Source of the DNA: Paracoccus kondratievae
GTDB taxonomy: Bacteria; Pseudomonadota; Alphaproteobacteria; Rhodobacterales; Rhodobacteraceae
NCBI RefSeq assembly: GCF_009301415.1
Contig: NZ_CP045073.1
Coordinates: 124,001 to 188,000 of the forward strand
Length of the DNA: 64,000 bases
Direction: 5' to 3'
Part shown: in pieces, positions 27,639-36,031 of the stretch
How the letters are laid out: each line of letters opens with the position of its first letter
Position numbering within the stretch: position 1 is the first letter of the stretch
Position numbers and translations under genes: made by a program
Notes under the pieces: generated by a model
Databases searched by the model: none
Told to the model about the DNA's origin: nothing
The model's input: the letters and a program-made list of their open reading frames with translations, nothing else

Positions 27639-27854
27639 ATGATCGGCCCGCTGTTTTCCCATCTCCGCGCTCCGGCTGCCACCGTCGAGCGCCGTGAGCC
27701 CGCCAGCCCGCGTCGCCTCCCCATTTCCCTGCGCGCGGGCTGGCAGAGGCTCAAGGCCGGCCATGACCGGCTGAACGACAGCCGGATCGGCGATGCCCTC
27801 GGCCTTGCCAGCATCATCGTGACCTTCCTGATTTTCTACTTCGTGACGGCCTGA
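27639..27854 (+). CDS. Small single-pass membrane protein
   Basis: A 71-residue protein starting MIGPLFSHLRAPAATVERRE with a basic middle and one C-terminal membrane helix (DALGLASIIVTFLIFYFVTA). It ends one base before the parB-like start. The start at 27639 is chosen because the upstream part of the frame overlaps another short frame and lacks a ribosome-binding site. Function unknown. Confidence 0.5.
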   Translation: MIGPLFSHLRAPAATVERREPASPRRLPISLRAGWQRLKAGHDRLNDSRIGDALGLASIIVTFLIFYFVTA

Positions 27855-27855
27855 C

Positions 27856-28722
27856 ATGAGCGAACCGACCCTGATCCAGTCCAAAACCAGCCTTCCGGTC
27901 GATCAGATCGAGGTTTCCGGCCGCCTTCGCCCCGTGTCAGAGGCCGGCATTGCGACGCTGCGCGCGTCCATTGCCGAGATCGGGCAGATCACCAGCCCCA
28001 TTGCGGTTCGCCAGCTGCGGCGGAACGGCGAGACGATCTATCGGATCATCGACGGCGCACATCGCCATGCCACGGCGGTCGAGCTGGGCTGGACCGAGGT
28101 TCCGGTGCGGGTCTTTGAATGCACCGACGATCAGGCCCGGATCATGGAAATCGACGGCAACCTGGCCGGCGCCGAGCTGAACCCGCTGGACAATGCTGTG
28201 TTTCTGGCAACCCGCAAGGTGGTTTATGAGCGGCTGCACCCTGAGACGAAGGCAGGCGTTGCGGGCGCACTGGCGAAGCACGGTTCTGCAAACGACATGA
28301 TGTCGTTTGCAGAAACCACCGCTGAAAAGTTTGGCCTGTCGCGCCGTCAGGTTGAGCGTCTTGTCGCCGCTGGCTCACGCCTCGGCCCTGATGAAATCGC
28401 CGAACTGCGCCGTGCCCCGCGCCAGGTGACGCTCAAGGACCTGCAGGTCATCGCGAAGATCAAGAAAGCGCCGGATCGCTATCTGGTGGTAAAGGCCCTT
28501 GCTGCAGGCGAGGCCAGGAATGCGTCCGACGCTTTAAAGGCGATTAATGGCGCCGTTGAAGCCGCCCCGAAAAGCCCTGTCGACGAGCAGTATCTGGCGC
28601 TCCAGCGGGCGTGGAAGCGAGCTGGCGCAGCAGCACGGCGGCGCTTTGTCCAGGAGTGCAGCGCTGATCTGACCGACATGCTGAACGCAGCTGCAGATCG
28701 GATGGGGGTGGCAGCGGAATGA
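27856..28722 (+). CDS. ParB/Spo0J-like nuclease-fold protein
   Basis: A 288-residue protein with an N-terminal ParB domain: LPVDQIEVSGRLRPVSEAGIATLRASIAEIGQITSPIAVRQL followed by YRIIDGAHRHATAVELGW, the CTP-binding GxxRxxA-type box in slightly altered form. A middle HTH (AEKFGLSRRQVERLVAAGSRL) follows. Such proteins occur in transposable phages of alphaproteobacteria directly before the transposase. The gene overlaps the transposase start by 4 bp. It contains a perfect palindrome at 28284-28314 that could be its own binding site. Confidence 0.8.
   Translation: MSEPTLIQSKTSLPVDQIEVSGRLRPVSEAGIATLRASIAEIGQITSPIAVRQLRRNGETIYRIIDGAHRHATAVELGWTEVPVRVFECTDDQARIMEIDGNLAGAELNPLDNAVFLATRKVVYERLHPETKAGVAGALAKHGSANDMMSFAETTAEKFGLSRRQVERLVAAGSRLGPDEIAELRRAPRQVTLKDLQVIAKIKKAPDRYLVVKALAAGEARNASDALKAINGAVEAAPKSPVDEQYLALQRAWKRAGAAARRRFVQECSADLTDMLNAAADRMGVAAE
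28284..28314. repeat. Perfect 14-bp-arm palindrome inside the parB-like gene
   Basis: TTCTGCAAACGACA (28284-28297) and TGTCGTTTGCAGAA (28301-28314) around TGA. It encodes ordinary residues (SANDMMSFAET), so the DNA symmetry is probably selected. Candidate parS-like centromere, operator or protein-binding site. Confidence 0.7.
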
Positions 28723-30845
28723 CCACACTTACCCCGAAGCAGGAATGGTGGACCACGGGGGCGCTGGCCGCCAGCGGCCTGCCCGATGTCCCGGAAACTC
28801 GCCGGGGTGTCGATGACATGGTGCGTCGCGGCGATTGGCGCGCCCATCCCAAGTTCGCCCGGCGGCGCGAAGATCGCGGAGGCGGTTGGGAATACCATTG
28901 GAAACTGCTCCCCGTGAGGGCCCAGGCAGCGCTGATCAAGGAAGCCGCTGCGGATCACTCGCCGGCCGAAACGGCCATGGGCCGGGGAGAAGCCTGGGCA
29001 TGGTTCGATGCCCTTCCGGAGACGGTGAAGGATGAGGCTCGCGACCGCCTGACTGTCATTCAGCAGGTCGAACAGCTGGCCCCGCTCATGGGAAAACACT
29101 CTGCTGTCAGCACGGTGGCGGGGCATGCCCGGAAAGCGCCTCGTACGATCTGGAACTGGTTTGCGCTGATCGAAGGCATCGACCCTGCCGACTGGCTGCC
29201 CTATCTCGCGCCCCGGCATCGCGCCGCAAAGGCGATACGTGCCCGGGCCGCGTGCAGCCGGGAGTTCCTGGACTGGCTTAAAGCCGGCTATCTGCGCCTT
29301 GGTGGGCCAAGCTTTGCGGCGGCATATGATGATGCGGTGAAGCTCTGCCGGGATCGGGGGCTGGCCTACCTGACTTCGCGCACCGCACGACGGTGGATGG
29401 ATGATAACGTTCCCCGGGTGACCCAGGTGTTCGCTCGTGAGGGCGAGCGCGGGCTTGCTAAATGCTTCCCTCCGCAGATCCGCGATCGCAGTGGTCTGAC
29501 TGCGCTCGAGGGCGTGAATGCCGACTGCCACAAGATCGACGTTTTCGTGCAATGGCCGGGCATTGATCGTCCTGTGCGGCCGCAGATCGTCGCCTTCCAG
29601 GACCTCTACAGCAACAAGATACTTGCGTGGCGGGTGGATCTCGATCCGAACAAGGTTGCCGTCATGTCTGCCTTTGGCGAGTTGATCGAGACCTGGGGCA
29701 TTCCCCGGCACTGTCTCTTCGACAACGGCCATGAATTTGCCAACAAATGGTTGACTGGCGGCACCCCAACCCGGTTCCGGTTCAAGGTGCGCGAGGAGGA
29801 TCCGCTGGGCGTGCTGCCCATGCTTGGCATTCAGGTCCATTGGGCCACCCCGGCCCATGGTCAGGCCAAACCGATCGAGCGCGGGTTCCGGGATTTTGCC
29901 AGCCGCATCGCCAAGGATCCACGCTTTGCCGGGGCCTATGTTGGCAACCGCCCGGATGCCAAGCCCGAAGATTATGGTTCACGCGCCGTAACGCTCGAGG
30001 AATTCCTGGTCGTTCTGGATGAACGGATCCGCGATCATAATGCCCGCCCGGGTCGCCTGACCGATACGGCCAAAGGCCGGTCGTTCGATGAGACCTTTGC
30101 CGAGAGCTATGCCCGTGCGCCGATCCGCAAGTCCACTCCCGAGCAACACCGGCTTTGGCTCATGGGTCAGGAAGTCCGGCGGTTGCATCGGACGCATGGC
30201 GAACTGACCCTGTTCAAGAACAAATACTGGGCTGACTGGATGAATGCCCATGCCGGAGCGGAGATTGTCGCCCGCTTCGACCCCGAGAACCTGCACGCCG
30301 GGACCCACATCTACACCCTGGCGGGCGAGTACCTTGGACAGGCGGAATGCCGTGAGAAAGTGGGCTTCTTCGACCTGGTCGGCGCGCGCTTGCATGCCAA
30401 GGCACAGCGCGCCCGGCGTAAGGTCGAAAAGCAGCTGCTGGACGCCATGCGCCCGGTGTCGGTGCACGATCTGGCCCGCGAGCTGGATGCGGCGCCCAAA
30501 ACCACCGTGCCACTGGTCGAGGCTAAGGTGGTCGAGATCGCGCCTGCCCGTCGCACCAAGCCTGCGCCTCTCTTCGACCGCGAGATGCCTGTGCCCCAGA
30601 AGGACGCTGCAGTCGAGGCGCGCCGCGAGGCATTGGTGGTCGAGTTCAGACAGCGGAACGAAGAGGTTCAGGAAGAACGCCCGGCTGATCGCTTCCGTCG
30701 CGCTCTCGACATCGAGGCCCGATCCGAGGCCGGGCAACCGATCGGCTCGGCCGAGGCCGACTGGCTGAAAATCTACCGTGAAACCCCGGAATACACGCGC
30801 CAGCGCATGCTGTTCGACGATTTCGGGGAAGCGGGACTGGGATGA
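28719..30845 (+). CDS. Mu-type transposase A (DDE recombinase)
   Basis: A 708-residue transposase. The N-terminus (TPKQEWWTTGALAASGLPDVPETRRGVDDMVRRGDW) is the Mu-type winged DNA-binding domain. The catalytic core shows the DDE triad: Asp in NADCHKIDVFVQW near 268, Asp in CLFDNGHEFANKW near 335 and Glu in QAKPIERGFRDFAS near 387. A C-terminal Mu_DDE-associated barrel and a basic tail that should contact the MuB-like ATPase follow. It catalyses replicative and integrative transposition of the phage. Overlaps neighbours on both sides by 4 bp. Confidence 0.93.
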   Translation: MTTLTPKQEWWTTGALAASGLPDVPETRRGVDDMVRRGDWRAHPKFARRREDRGGGWEYHWKLLPVRAQAALIKEAAADHSPAETAMGRGEAWAWFDALPETVKDEARDRLTVIQQVEQLAPLMGKHSAVSTVAGHARKAPRTIWNWFALIEGIDPADWLPYLAPRHRAAKAIRARAACSREFLDWLKAGYLRLGGPSFAAAYDDAVKLCRDRGLAYLTSRTARRWMDDNVPRVTQVFAREGERGLAKCFPPQIRDRSGLTALEGVNADCHKIDVFVQWPGIDRPVRPQIVAFQDLYSNKILAWRVDLDPNKVAVMSAFGELIETWGIPRHCLFDNGHEFANKWLTGGTPTRFRFKVREEDPLGVLPMLGIQVHWATPAHGQAKPIERGFRDFASRIAKDPRFAGAYVGNRPDAKPEDYGSRAVTLEEFLVVLDERIRDHNARPGRLTDTAKGRSFDETFAESYARAPIRKSTPEQHRLWLMGQEVRRLHRTHGELTLFKNKYWADWMNAHAGAEIVARFDPENLHAGTHIYTLAGEYLGQAECREKVGFFDLVGARLHAKAQRARRKVEKQLLDAMRPVSVHDLARELDAAPKTTVPLVEAKVVEIAPARRTKPAPLFDREMPVPQKDAAVEARREALVVEFRQRNEEVQEERPADRFRRALDIEARSEAGQPIGSAEADWLKIYRETPEYTRQRMLFDDFGEAGLG

Positions 30846-31645
30846 AACCGCCGCCGAGGTGTGCAGGCCCCGGCGACGCAGAAGAAGCGAATGAGGCAAG
30901 TATGATGGACGGAACACCCCTTTTCAACAGTGTAGCCCCCCTGCGGAATGTCGGCGCACTGGTAGAACTCGTCGACCGGGTGCAGAAACGCGGTCATGGC
31001 CTGCCGGGGATGGCGACGTTTTACGGCCCCTCGGGCTTTGGCAAGACCACGGCCGCGATTTATGCCGCCAACCGGTTCAAGGCCTATCAGGTGCAGGTAA
31101 AGAGCGCCTGGACCACCAGAAAATTGTGCACGGCAATCTTGCAGGACCTTGCGGTGCCAGCAGCACGCACCATCGCCGATATGGTTGACCAGATTGCGGA
31201 GGAAATAGCCAGGTCAGCGCGACCGCTGATCATAGACGAGGCCGATCATCTGGTCAGCCGCAACATGATCGAGATCGTGCGCGACATTTACGAAAGCTCG
31301 GGTGCCGCCATCATCCTGATTGGCGAAGAGCTGTTGCCGCAGAAGCTGCAGAAATGGGAGCGGGTGCACGGACGGATGCTGGACTGGGTCGCGGCCGAGC
31401 CCGGCGACCTGGCCGATGTCACGCATCTGGCACGGATCTATTGCCCGGGTGTCCAGCTTGATGACGATCTCAAACACCTGCTTCTGAAGGAATCGAACGC
31501 CTCAATCCGCAGGATCTGCGTCAACCTCGACCGGGTCCGTGAGTTCGCCCTGACCAAAGGTTTGCAGGCGGTTGGCCGTGCCGATTGGGGGAAAACCGGC
31601 TTTTTCACCGGTCATGCACCCACTCCGCGGAGGATCATGGCATGA
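30842..31645 (+). CDS. Mu B-type AAA+ transposition ATPase
   Basis: A 267-residue ATPase with Walker A YGPSGFGKTTAA near 62-70 and Walker B PLIIDEADHLV near 130, and a C-terminal ASIRRICVNLDRVREFALTKG helical domain as in MuB. It would polymerise on DNA, select target sites and activate the transposase. The first ~20 residues (MKPPPRCAGPGDAEEANEAS) look unlike the family; an ATG at 30902 or 30905 may be the true start. The stop overlaps the next start. Confidence 0.85.
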   Translation: MKPPPRCAGPGDAEEANEASMMDGTPLFNSVAPLRNVGALVELVDRVQKRGHGLPGMATFYGPSGFGKTTAAIYAANRFKAYQVQVKSAWTTRKLCTAILQDLAVPAARTIADMVDQIAEEIARSARPLIIDEADHLVSRNMIEIVRDIYESSGAAIILIGEELLPQKLQKWERVHGRMLDWVAAEPGDLADVTHLARIYCPGVQLDDDLKHLLLKESNASIRRICVNLDRVREFALTKGLQAVGRADWGKTGFFTGHAPTPRRIMA

Positions 31646-32220
31646 CCCCTCGGAAGGCAGGCCGTCGCCCGGCATCATCTTCGACCCCTGGCCGTCAGGA
31701 AATCTGGACTGCCATCCGCGCCATGCCGGATCTCTTCACTGTCACCGATCTGATCGACCGCTCGAGGGCCAATCGCAAGACCATCCAGGATTATCTGCGC
31801 TGTCTGCTGGCTGGTGGGGTGATCCAGCCCGAGGGTGATAGTGGTTACAGTCTGATCGATGATCGGGGCTATCATGCACCGCGCCTCAATCGCGCGGGTC
31901 AGCCGGTCACTCAGGGCACGGGTGTCGAGAATATGTGGCGCTCGATGCGCGGGCTTGTCGAGTTCAGCCCCCGCGACATCGCCGCGCACTCGACTACGCC
32001 TGACGCCCTGGTGTCAGAACCCACCGCCAAATCCTACTGCAGCATGTTGCTGCGCTGCGGATATCTGCGCGTCTTGAAAAAGGCTGAGCCGATTGCCGGT
32101 CGTCAGGCGATCTACCGGCTGATCCGCAACACCGGGCCGCGTCCGCCACAAGTCCAGCGCATCAAACGGATCTTTGACCCGAACACCGGTGCGGTGCACA
32201 CCCCCGGAGACGCGCCATGA
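31642..32220 (+). CDS. Winged-helix-like phage early protein
   Basis: A 192-residue basic protein. Residues ~15-75 (GRQEIWTAIRAMPDLFTVTDLIDRSRANRKTIQDYLRCLLAGGVIQ) have the pattern of a winged helix, and a second one seems present at 105-155 (FSPRDIAAHSTTPDALVSEPTAKSYCSMLLRCGYLRVL). It probably binds DNA; position after the MuB-like gene is common in RcapMu-like phages. Both ends overlap neighbours by 4 bp, consistent with one early operon. Confidence 0.65.
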   Translation: MTPRKAGRRPASSSTPGRQEIWTAIRAMPDLFTVTDLIDRSRANRKTIQDYLRCLLAGGVIQPEGDSGYSLIDDRGYHAPRLNRAGQPVTQGTGVENMWRSMRGLVEFSPRDIAAHSTTPDALVSEPTAKSYCSMLLRCGYLRVLKKAEPIAGRQAIYRLIRNTGPRPPQVQRIKRIFDPNTGAVHTPGDAP

Positions 32221-32585
32221 GCGGACCCGTTGAAATCGCCCGTGCCGCCTGGGGCGAAGATATCCCCGAATGGGTCGAGCGGCTCGCCGAGGAATGCGCA
32301 GCCACCAGTCAGAACAAGGTCGCCCGCCGTCTCAATCGGTCAGCTGCGCTGGTTTCGAACGTGCTGCGTCGGAAATACCTCGGAGACATGGCCGCCGTCG
32401 AGGAGGTCGTGCGCGGCGTGTTCATGTTCGCCACGGTCCAATGCCCGGCGCAGGGAGAAATCTCAACCGCCGCCTGCCGGGACTGGATGCGCAAGGCCGG
32501 TCGCTTCGTCAACGTCAATGCTCAGCGGGTGCGGATGTTCCGGGCCTGCAACTCCTGCCCCCGTTACAAAGGAGCCTCGAAATGA
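32217..32585 (+). CDS. Small HTH-containing early protein
   Basis: A 122-residue protein with a helix-turn-helix-like segment ATSQNKVARRLNRSAALVSNVLRRKY at ~28-53. The C-terminal part ends with a CxxC pair (FRACNSCPRYKG) that could bind metal. Unknown function; likely a DNA-binding early regulator or replication-associated factor. Confidence 0.6.
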   Translation: MSGPVEIARAAWGEDIPEWVERLAEECAATSQNKVARRLNRSAALVSNVLRRKYLGDMAAVEEVVRGVFMFATVQCPAQGEISTAACRDWMRKAGRFVNVNAQRVRMFRACNSCPRYKGASK

Positions 32586-32860
32586 CCCCGCACAGCAATG
32601 TTGTCACCTTCCCGGCGACTTTCGGTCCCATGGGTGAGCTTCCTGCCGAACAGCTGCAGGAAATCCGGGACATCGGATTTACGCATTACCGGCATGTCGA
32701 GGACGATCTGATGGGCAAGATGGCGATCCTGCGTGCGGCTTGCCTGATCCTGAGCGATCTGGCCCTGGCAGACCCGGACCCCGTGGCAGGCCTCGACGCA
32801 TGCCTGGCGGATCTGCGCGCAGAGACTGCGAACCTGATCCGCGACATGCAGTCGGAGTGA
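32582..32860 (+). CDS. Small phage protein of unknown function
   Basis: A 92-residue protein, MTPHSNVVTFPATFGPMGELPAEQLQEI, predicted helical and acidic. Its start overlaps the previous stop by 4 bp (ATGA). No motif recognised. Confidence 0.5.
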   Translation: MTPHSNVVTFPATFGPMGELPAEQLQEIRDIGFTHYRHVEDDLMGKMAILRAACLILSDLALADPDPVAGLDACLADLRAETANLIRDMQSE

Positions 32861-32864
32861 GCCC

Positions 32865-33146
32865 ATGAATTTCATCGTCCCGACACCGGCCAACAACGAC
32901 ACAGCCTCAGACGCTGAAATCCATGCCCGTGCCCTGTCGATCGTCGATAGCGTCATCGACAGCGACGCCGCCTGCCTGGTGCTCCGGCATGCATCAGCGA
33001 TGCTGCTGGCGACACTGGCCTACAGTCAGCCTGACCCCGAGACCGCCCTTGAGGAACTGCTGGCCGTTCAGGCCGAGGCTGCAACGGGCATCCTTCAGGA
33101 TGCGCTTGCTCTCGCCAGCTCTCCCCATCCATCGAAAGGAAACTGA
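32865..33146 (+). CDS. Small phage protein of unknown function
   Basis: A 93-residue, alanine-rich helical acidic protein (MNFIVPTPANNDTASDAEIH). It sits four bases after the preceding gene and is in line with the early operon. The middle of both this and the preceding product shows a similar helix-rich pattern (ACLVLRHASAML versus RAACLILSDLAL), so the two may be distant duplicates. Confidence 0.5.
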   Translation: MNFIVPTPANNDTASDAEIHARALSIVDSVIDSDAACLVLRHASAMLLATLAYSQPDPETALEELLAVQAEAATGILQDALALASSPHPSKGN

Positions 33147-33147
33147 C

Positions 33148-33771
33148 ATGACCGCAACCAAAACCTGGACGGATCGGCAGGGGCGCATGGTGCCTGACCA
33201 TCTGGTCTCCGATGCCGAGCGTATGAAGGATGAGCTCGCACATAGACTGGTTTCAAACGCCGAGGGTGTTCAACGGGTCCAGCTGACTTTCAAAAAGTCT
33301 GCCATGGATGAGATGTATGCCGCCAAGGCGCTGCTCTTCGAGAAATACGGCGCCAGAATCGGCGGGCAGAAAGGCGGCTTCGGGATCAGTTCGTTCGATG
33401 GTTCGGCCGAAGTGCGCATCTGTGTCGCAGATCGCATTACCTTTGGACCGGAACTGCAAGCCGCGAAGGCCCTGATCGACGAATGCATCGAGTCCTGGGC
33501 GGAAGGGGCAGACCCCAACATCATCGTGCTGATCAACGACGCTTTTCAGGTCAACAAGGCGGGCCGCATCGACACAAAGCGGGTCTTGCGTTTGCAAAAG
33601 CTGCCCATTCGTCGGCCGGATGGCAGCCAGGACGAGCGTTGGGAGCAGGCGATGCAGGCGATCACCGATGCGCTGATCGTCGACGATACCGCCACTTATA
33701 TCCGTTTCTATCGCCGCAACGACCGCACTGGCGCGATGGATCTGGTGAACCTCGATTTCAGTTCGCTGTGA
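33148..33771 (+). CDS. DUF3164-family phage protein
   Basis: A 207-residue protein starting MTATKTWTDRQGRMVPDHLVSDAERMKDELAHRLV. It carries the DUF3164 pattern: GGQKGGFGISSFDGSAEVRICVADRITFGPELQAAKALIDECI and FQVNKAGRIDTKRVLRLQKLPI. This family is typical of transposable phages, downstream of the transposition genes; its role is not established. GAAAGGA precedes the start with good spacing. Confidence 0.8.
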   Translation: MTATKTWTDRQGRMVPDHLVSDAERMKDELAHRLVSNAEGVQRVQLTFKKSAMDEMYAAKALLFEKYGARIGGQKGGFGISSFDGSAEVRICVADRITFGPELQAAKALIDECIESWAEGADPNIIVLINDAFQVNKAGRIDTKRVLRLQKLPIRRPDGSQDERWEQAMQAITDALIVDDTATYIRFYRRNDRTGAMDLVNLDFSSL

Positions 33772-33776
33772 CCGTG

Positions 33777-33965
33777 ATGATGTTGATGTCGTTCGTCGCG
33801 CCCTTCGCCCTGCTGCTGGTTGGCTTCGTGGTTGCGGTTTCGGCCGGAGTTGCCCGCGATACCGATCTGTTGTCGCCGACCACACCGCTCTCCGCGCTGC
33901 TGGTCGCTGCAGTCTTCCTTGTTCTCCAGGCGATCCTCTGGGTGCGCCTGGGAGCGCAGCTCTGA
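33777..33965 (+). CDS. Small two-helix membrane protein
   Basis: A 62-residue protein with two hydrophobic helices, FVAPFALLLVGFVVAVSAGVA and ALLVAAVFLVLQAILWVRLGA, separated by a short polar loop. It starts at an ATG six bases after the DUF3164 stop. Function unknown; it could affect membrane permeability or superinfection. Confidence 0.55.
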   Translation: MMLMSFVAPFALLLVGFVVAVSAGVARDTDLLSPTTPLSALLVAAVFLVLQAILWVRLGAQL

Positions 33966-33991
33966 CCCTCAAACCGAAACGGAGAACCGAC

Positions 33992-34177
33992 ATGGCGATG
34001 ATCACCCTGACCGATGAAGAGGCCGTGGCGCTCGAAGCTTTCTGCGAGAGCTTCGATTTGCTGACCACCGGCGCATGGGCGCCGATTGAAGCGCATATGC
34101 GCGATGCTCATGCCATTCCCGATCCCGAAGCTGCCCTTGAAGCCGCACGCCGCGCTCTGCGCGGCGAAGTCGAGTGA
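33992..34177 (+). CDS. Small phage protein of unknown function
   Basis: A 61-residue acidic protein, MAMITLTDEEAVALEAFCES, with a good upstream site (ACGGAGAACCGAC). Predicted helical, no motif recognised. Confidence 0.5.
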   Translation: MAMITLTDEEAVALEAFCESFDLLTTGAWAPIEAHMRDAHAIPDPEAALEAARRALRGEVE

Positions 34178-34209
34178 TCCCAATTCCACCTGCCAGAAAG
34201 GAAAAGACC

Positions 34210-34479
34210 ATGGCAAATTTCAGCAAATCCGACCTGATTTCCGCCGTCGCATCGGCCACCGGCCAGAAGAAGGGACAGGTAGAGGAGGTCATCTCCGCTG
34301 CATTCTCGATTATTCGTGAGGAAGCGGAAGGTGGAAAGACCGTTGCAATCCACGGCTTCGGTCGCTTTTCGATCAAGGAGCGTGCGGCCCGGCTGGGTCG
34401 CAACCCGGGCACTGGCGAACCCATTGAGATCGCGGCCAGCCGGACCCTGTCCTTCAAACCAGCGAAGTCCTCGACCTGA
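34210..34479 (+). CDS. Phage-encoded HU-type DNA-bending protein
   Basis: An 89-residue canonical HU: MANFSKSDLISAVASATGQKKGQVEEVISAAFSIIREEAEGG, then the GFGRFSIKERAARLGRNPGTGEPIEIAASRTLSFKPAK beta arm. In Mu, host HU bends DNA within the transpososome, so a phage copy may supply this locally. GAAAGGAAAAGACC precedes the ATG. It differs strongly from the diverged HU-like gene at 19467. Confidence 0.9.
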   Translation: MANFSKSDLISAVASATGQKKGQVEEVISAAFSIIREEAEGGKTVAIHGFGRFSIKERAARLGRNPGTGEPIEIAASRTLSFKPAKSST

Positions 34480-34559
34480 TGCGAAACCCGCCCCGGCAGC
34501 CGGGGCGTGGTCGGCCGGGTGTGGTGGCCCGGTCCTGATGATGCAGCCGAGGTAACAAA

Positions 34560-34784
34560 ATGTCTGTTCGAACCTTCGCAGATGCCACGCTGTTTCAGCG
34601 GGTCCAGATGATCGAGGCCGCCCTTGAGATCGTGCTGAACCGGGGGCCGGAAATGTCGGTTGAGAGCTTCGGGAACGGTGAGCCGATGCATGTCTTCGTT
34701 ATGAACCAGAGCTTTTCCCCGTTTGAACGCACCGCCTACGATCTGCACCAAATCGCCCGCGAGTTGGAGGCGCTGTTGCCATGA
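34560..34784 (+). CDS. Small phage protein of unknown function
   Basis: A 74-residue protein (MSVRTFADATLFQRVQMIEA) coupled by a 4-bp overlap to the GemA gene. No recognised motif; predicted helical at both ends. It is separated from the HU gene by an 80-bp gap with a CCCCGG/CCGGGG hairpin. Confidence 0.5.
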   Translation: MSVRTFADATLFQRVQMIEAALEIVLNRGPEMSVESFGNGEPMHVFVMNQSFSPFERTAYDLHQIARELEALLP

Positions 34785-35254
34785 CTGCCGCCCTGACCCT
34801 GAAGCGCATGATCCATGTCGGCTGCAAGCAGCTTGGCCTTGATGATGACACCCGTCGCGATCTGCAACTGGTCGCAACTGGCAAGACCAGCATGGCGGAC
34901 ATGACCGAGGCCGAATTGCGCCAAGTTGTTGAAGCCCTGAAAAACAGGGGCTTCAAGCCTTATGGAAATACCTATTTTACCAGCGCGAAAGGCAATGGTC
35001 GGCCCAAGGGCCATGCCATGGCACCGCGCGCGGATCTGCGCTTTGTCCATGTACTGTGGAAACTGCTCGGCGAGGCAGGGGTTCTGAAGCGTCCTGGCCG
35101 GGCCGGGCTCAATGCGTTTATCCGGTCGCGCTTCGAGGGCAAATGGCGATCAGTACCGATTGATGTGGATGCTCTGCGCAATGCCGGGCAGATCAACGAT
35201 GTCATCCAGGCATTGAGGGATATGTGCCACCGGGCTGGGGTATCGGTCCAGTGA
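34781..35254 (+). CDS. GemA-family regulatory protein (Mu gp16-like)
   Basis: A 157-residue protein of the GemA/DUF1018 family: LKRMIHVGCKQLGLDDDTRRDLQLVATGKTSMADMTEAELRQVVEALKNRGF at the N-terminus, then a basic middle and LRNAGQINDVIQALRDMCHRAG at the end. In Mu, GemA modulates host gene expression and DNA topology. Overlaps the next gene by 4 bp (GTGA). Confidence 0.85.
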   Translation: MTAALTLKRMIHVGCKQLGLDDDTRRDLQLVATGKTSMADMTEAELRQVVEALKNRGFKPYGNTYFTSAKGNGRPKGHAMAPRADLRFVHVLWKLLGEAGVLKRPGRAGLNAFIRSRFEGKWRSVPIDVDALRNAGQINDVIQALRDMCHRAGVSVQ

Positions 35255-35511
35255 AACAGCGCGTCCACGTCAGCGATCATGCCCTGTTGCGCTACCTCGA
35301 ACGGGTCGGCGGGTTCGAGATCGAGCGGCTGCGCAAGGAAATCTCCGCTCGGCTCCAGCCCTGGTCTGGCATCGGCTATGGCGCGGTCGTCATCGACGGC
35401 CACGCCTATGTCATCGACAACAATCCCATGAAGGGCGCGATTCTGGTCACAGTGCTGCCATCGGGCAGCGCATATCGCGGCATCCTCAAGGCGCGGCGCG
35501 GGGAAGCCTGA
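35251..35511 (+). CDS. Small phage protein, possible nuclease/toxin fold, unknown
   Basis: An 86-residue protein beginning at GTG: MKQRVHVSDHALLRYLERVGGFEIERLRKEI. The 'VSDHALLRYLERV' start followed by VVIDGHAYVIDNNPMKGAILVTVLP has the length and strand pattern of small RelE/HigB-like or barnase-like proteins but I cannot assign a family. Its stop and the Mor-like start share one base (TGATG), so it belongs to the GemA-Mor operon. Confidence 0.55.
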   Translation: MKQRVHVSDHALLRYLERVGGFEIERLRKEISARLQPWSGIGYGAVVIDGHAYVIDNNPMKGAILVTVLPSGSAYRGILKARRGEA

Positions 35512-35933
35512 TGAACGCCCGCGCCGATCTTCCGAAGGATGCCTGGATAGACGAGCTGGAACGCGACCTTGGCCGCGCGGCCGCACTGCGGCTGCTGGCC
35601 AATGCCGGCGGTCAGCGTCGGGATATCCCCAAGCGCGCCGAGGGTTCGGTGCTGGCTGCGGAAGTCGGAACCGATGTGGTGACGTGGCTGGCCTGTCGTT
35701 TCGCAGGCACGACACTTGACATTCCCAGCCCGTGGGGCCGCGAAAGGCAGGACCGGGCCAATGCGCTTCGCGCGGCTATCCTTGATGCAGGATTGACCGA
35801 TCCGAGACGCTCGGCCAATGTCATCGCCACCGAGTTTGGCGTCTCGGCAAAACACGTCCACAATTTGCGCGCAAAGATGCGCAAGGAATACGGAATGGTA
35901 CCGTATCTGCCGCTGTTCGATCAGCGGGACTGA
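35511..35933 (+). CDS. Mor-like middle/late transcription activator
   Basis: A 140-residue protein with the Mor/C-type pattern: helical N-terminal dimerisation part (DELERDLGRAAALRLLANAGGQRRDIPK) and a C-terminal HTH (RSANVIATEFGVSAKHVHNLRAKMRKE). In Mu, Mor activates middle genes, and C, its relative, the late genes; here only one such gene is found, so it may do both jobs. The lysis and morphogenesis genes start ~100 bp downstream. Confidence 0.8.
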   Translation: MNARADLPKDAWIDELERDLGRAAALRLLANAGGQRRDIPKRAEGSVLAAEVGTDVVTWLACRFAGTTLDIPSPWGRERQDRANALRAAILDAGLTDPRRSANVIATEFGVSAKHVHNLRAKMRKEYGMVPYLPLFDQRD

Positions 35934-36031
35934 CACCCCGGCACATACCTCCCGGGGGACTAATTCAGACCCCCGTGTCAATCCCGATCATGGATCGGGA
36001 CCGCAGCGGATCCCCGACACGGAGATTTCGC
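35934..36031 (+). promoter_or_regulatory. Probable late-operon control region
   Basis: This ~98-bp gap separates early/middle genes from the lysis and head genes. It contains a perfect inverted repeat TCCCGATC-ATG-GATCGGGA (35982-36000) and the GC-rich palindrome CCCGGG. It is the expected place of the Mor-activated promoter; no exact promoter boxes can be assigned. Confidence 0.45.
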
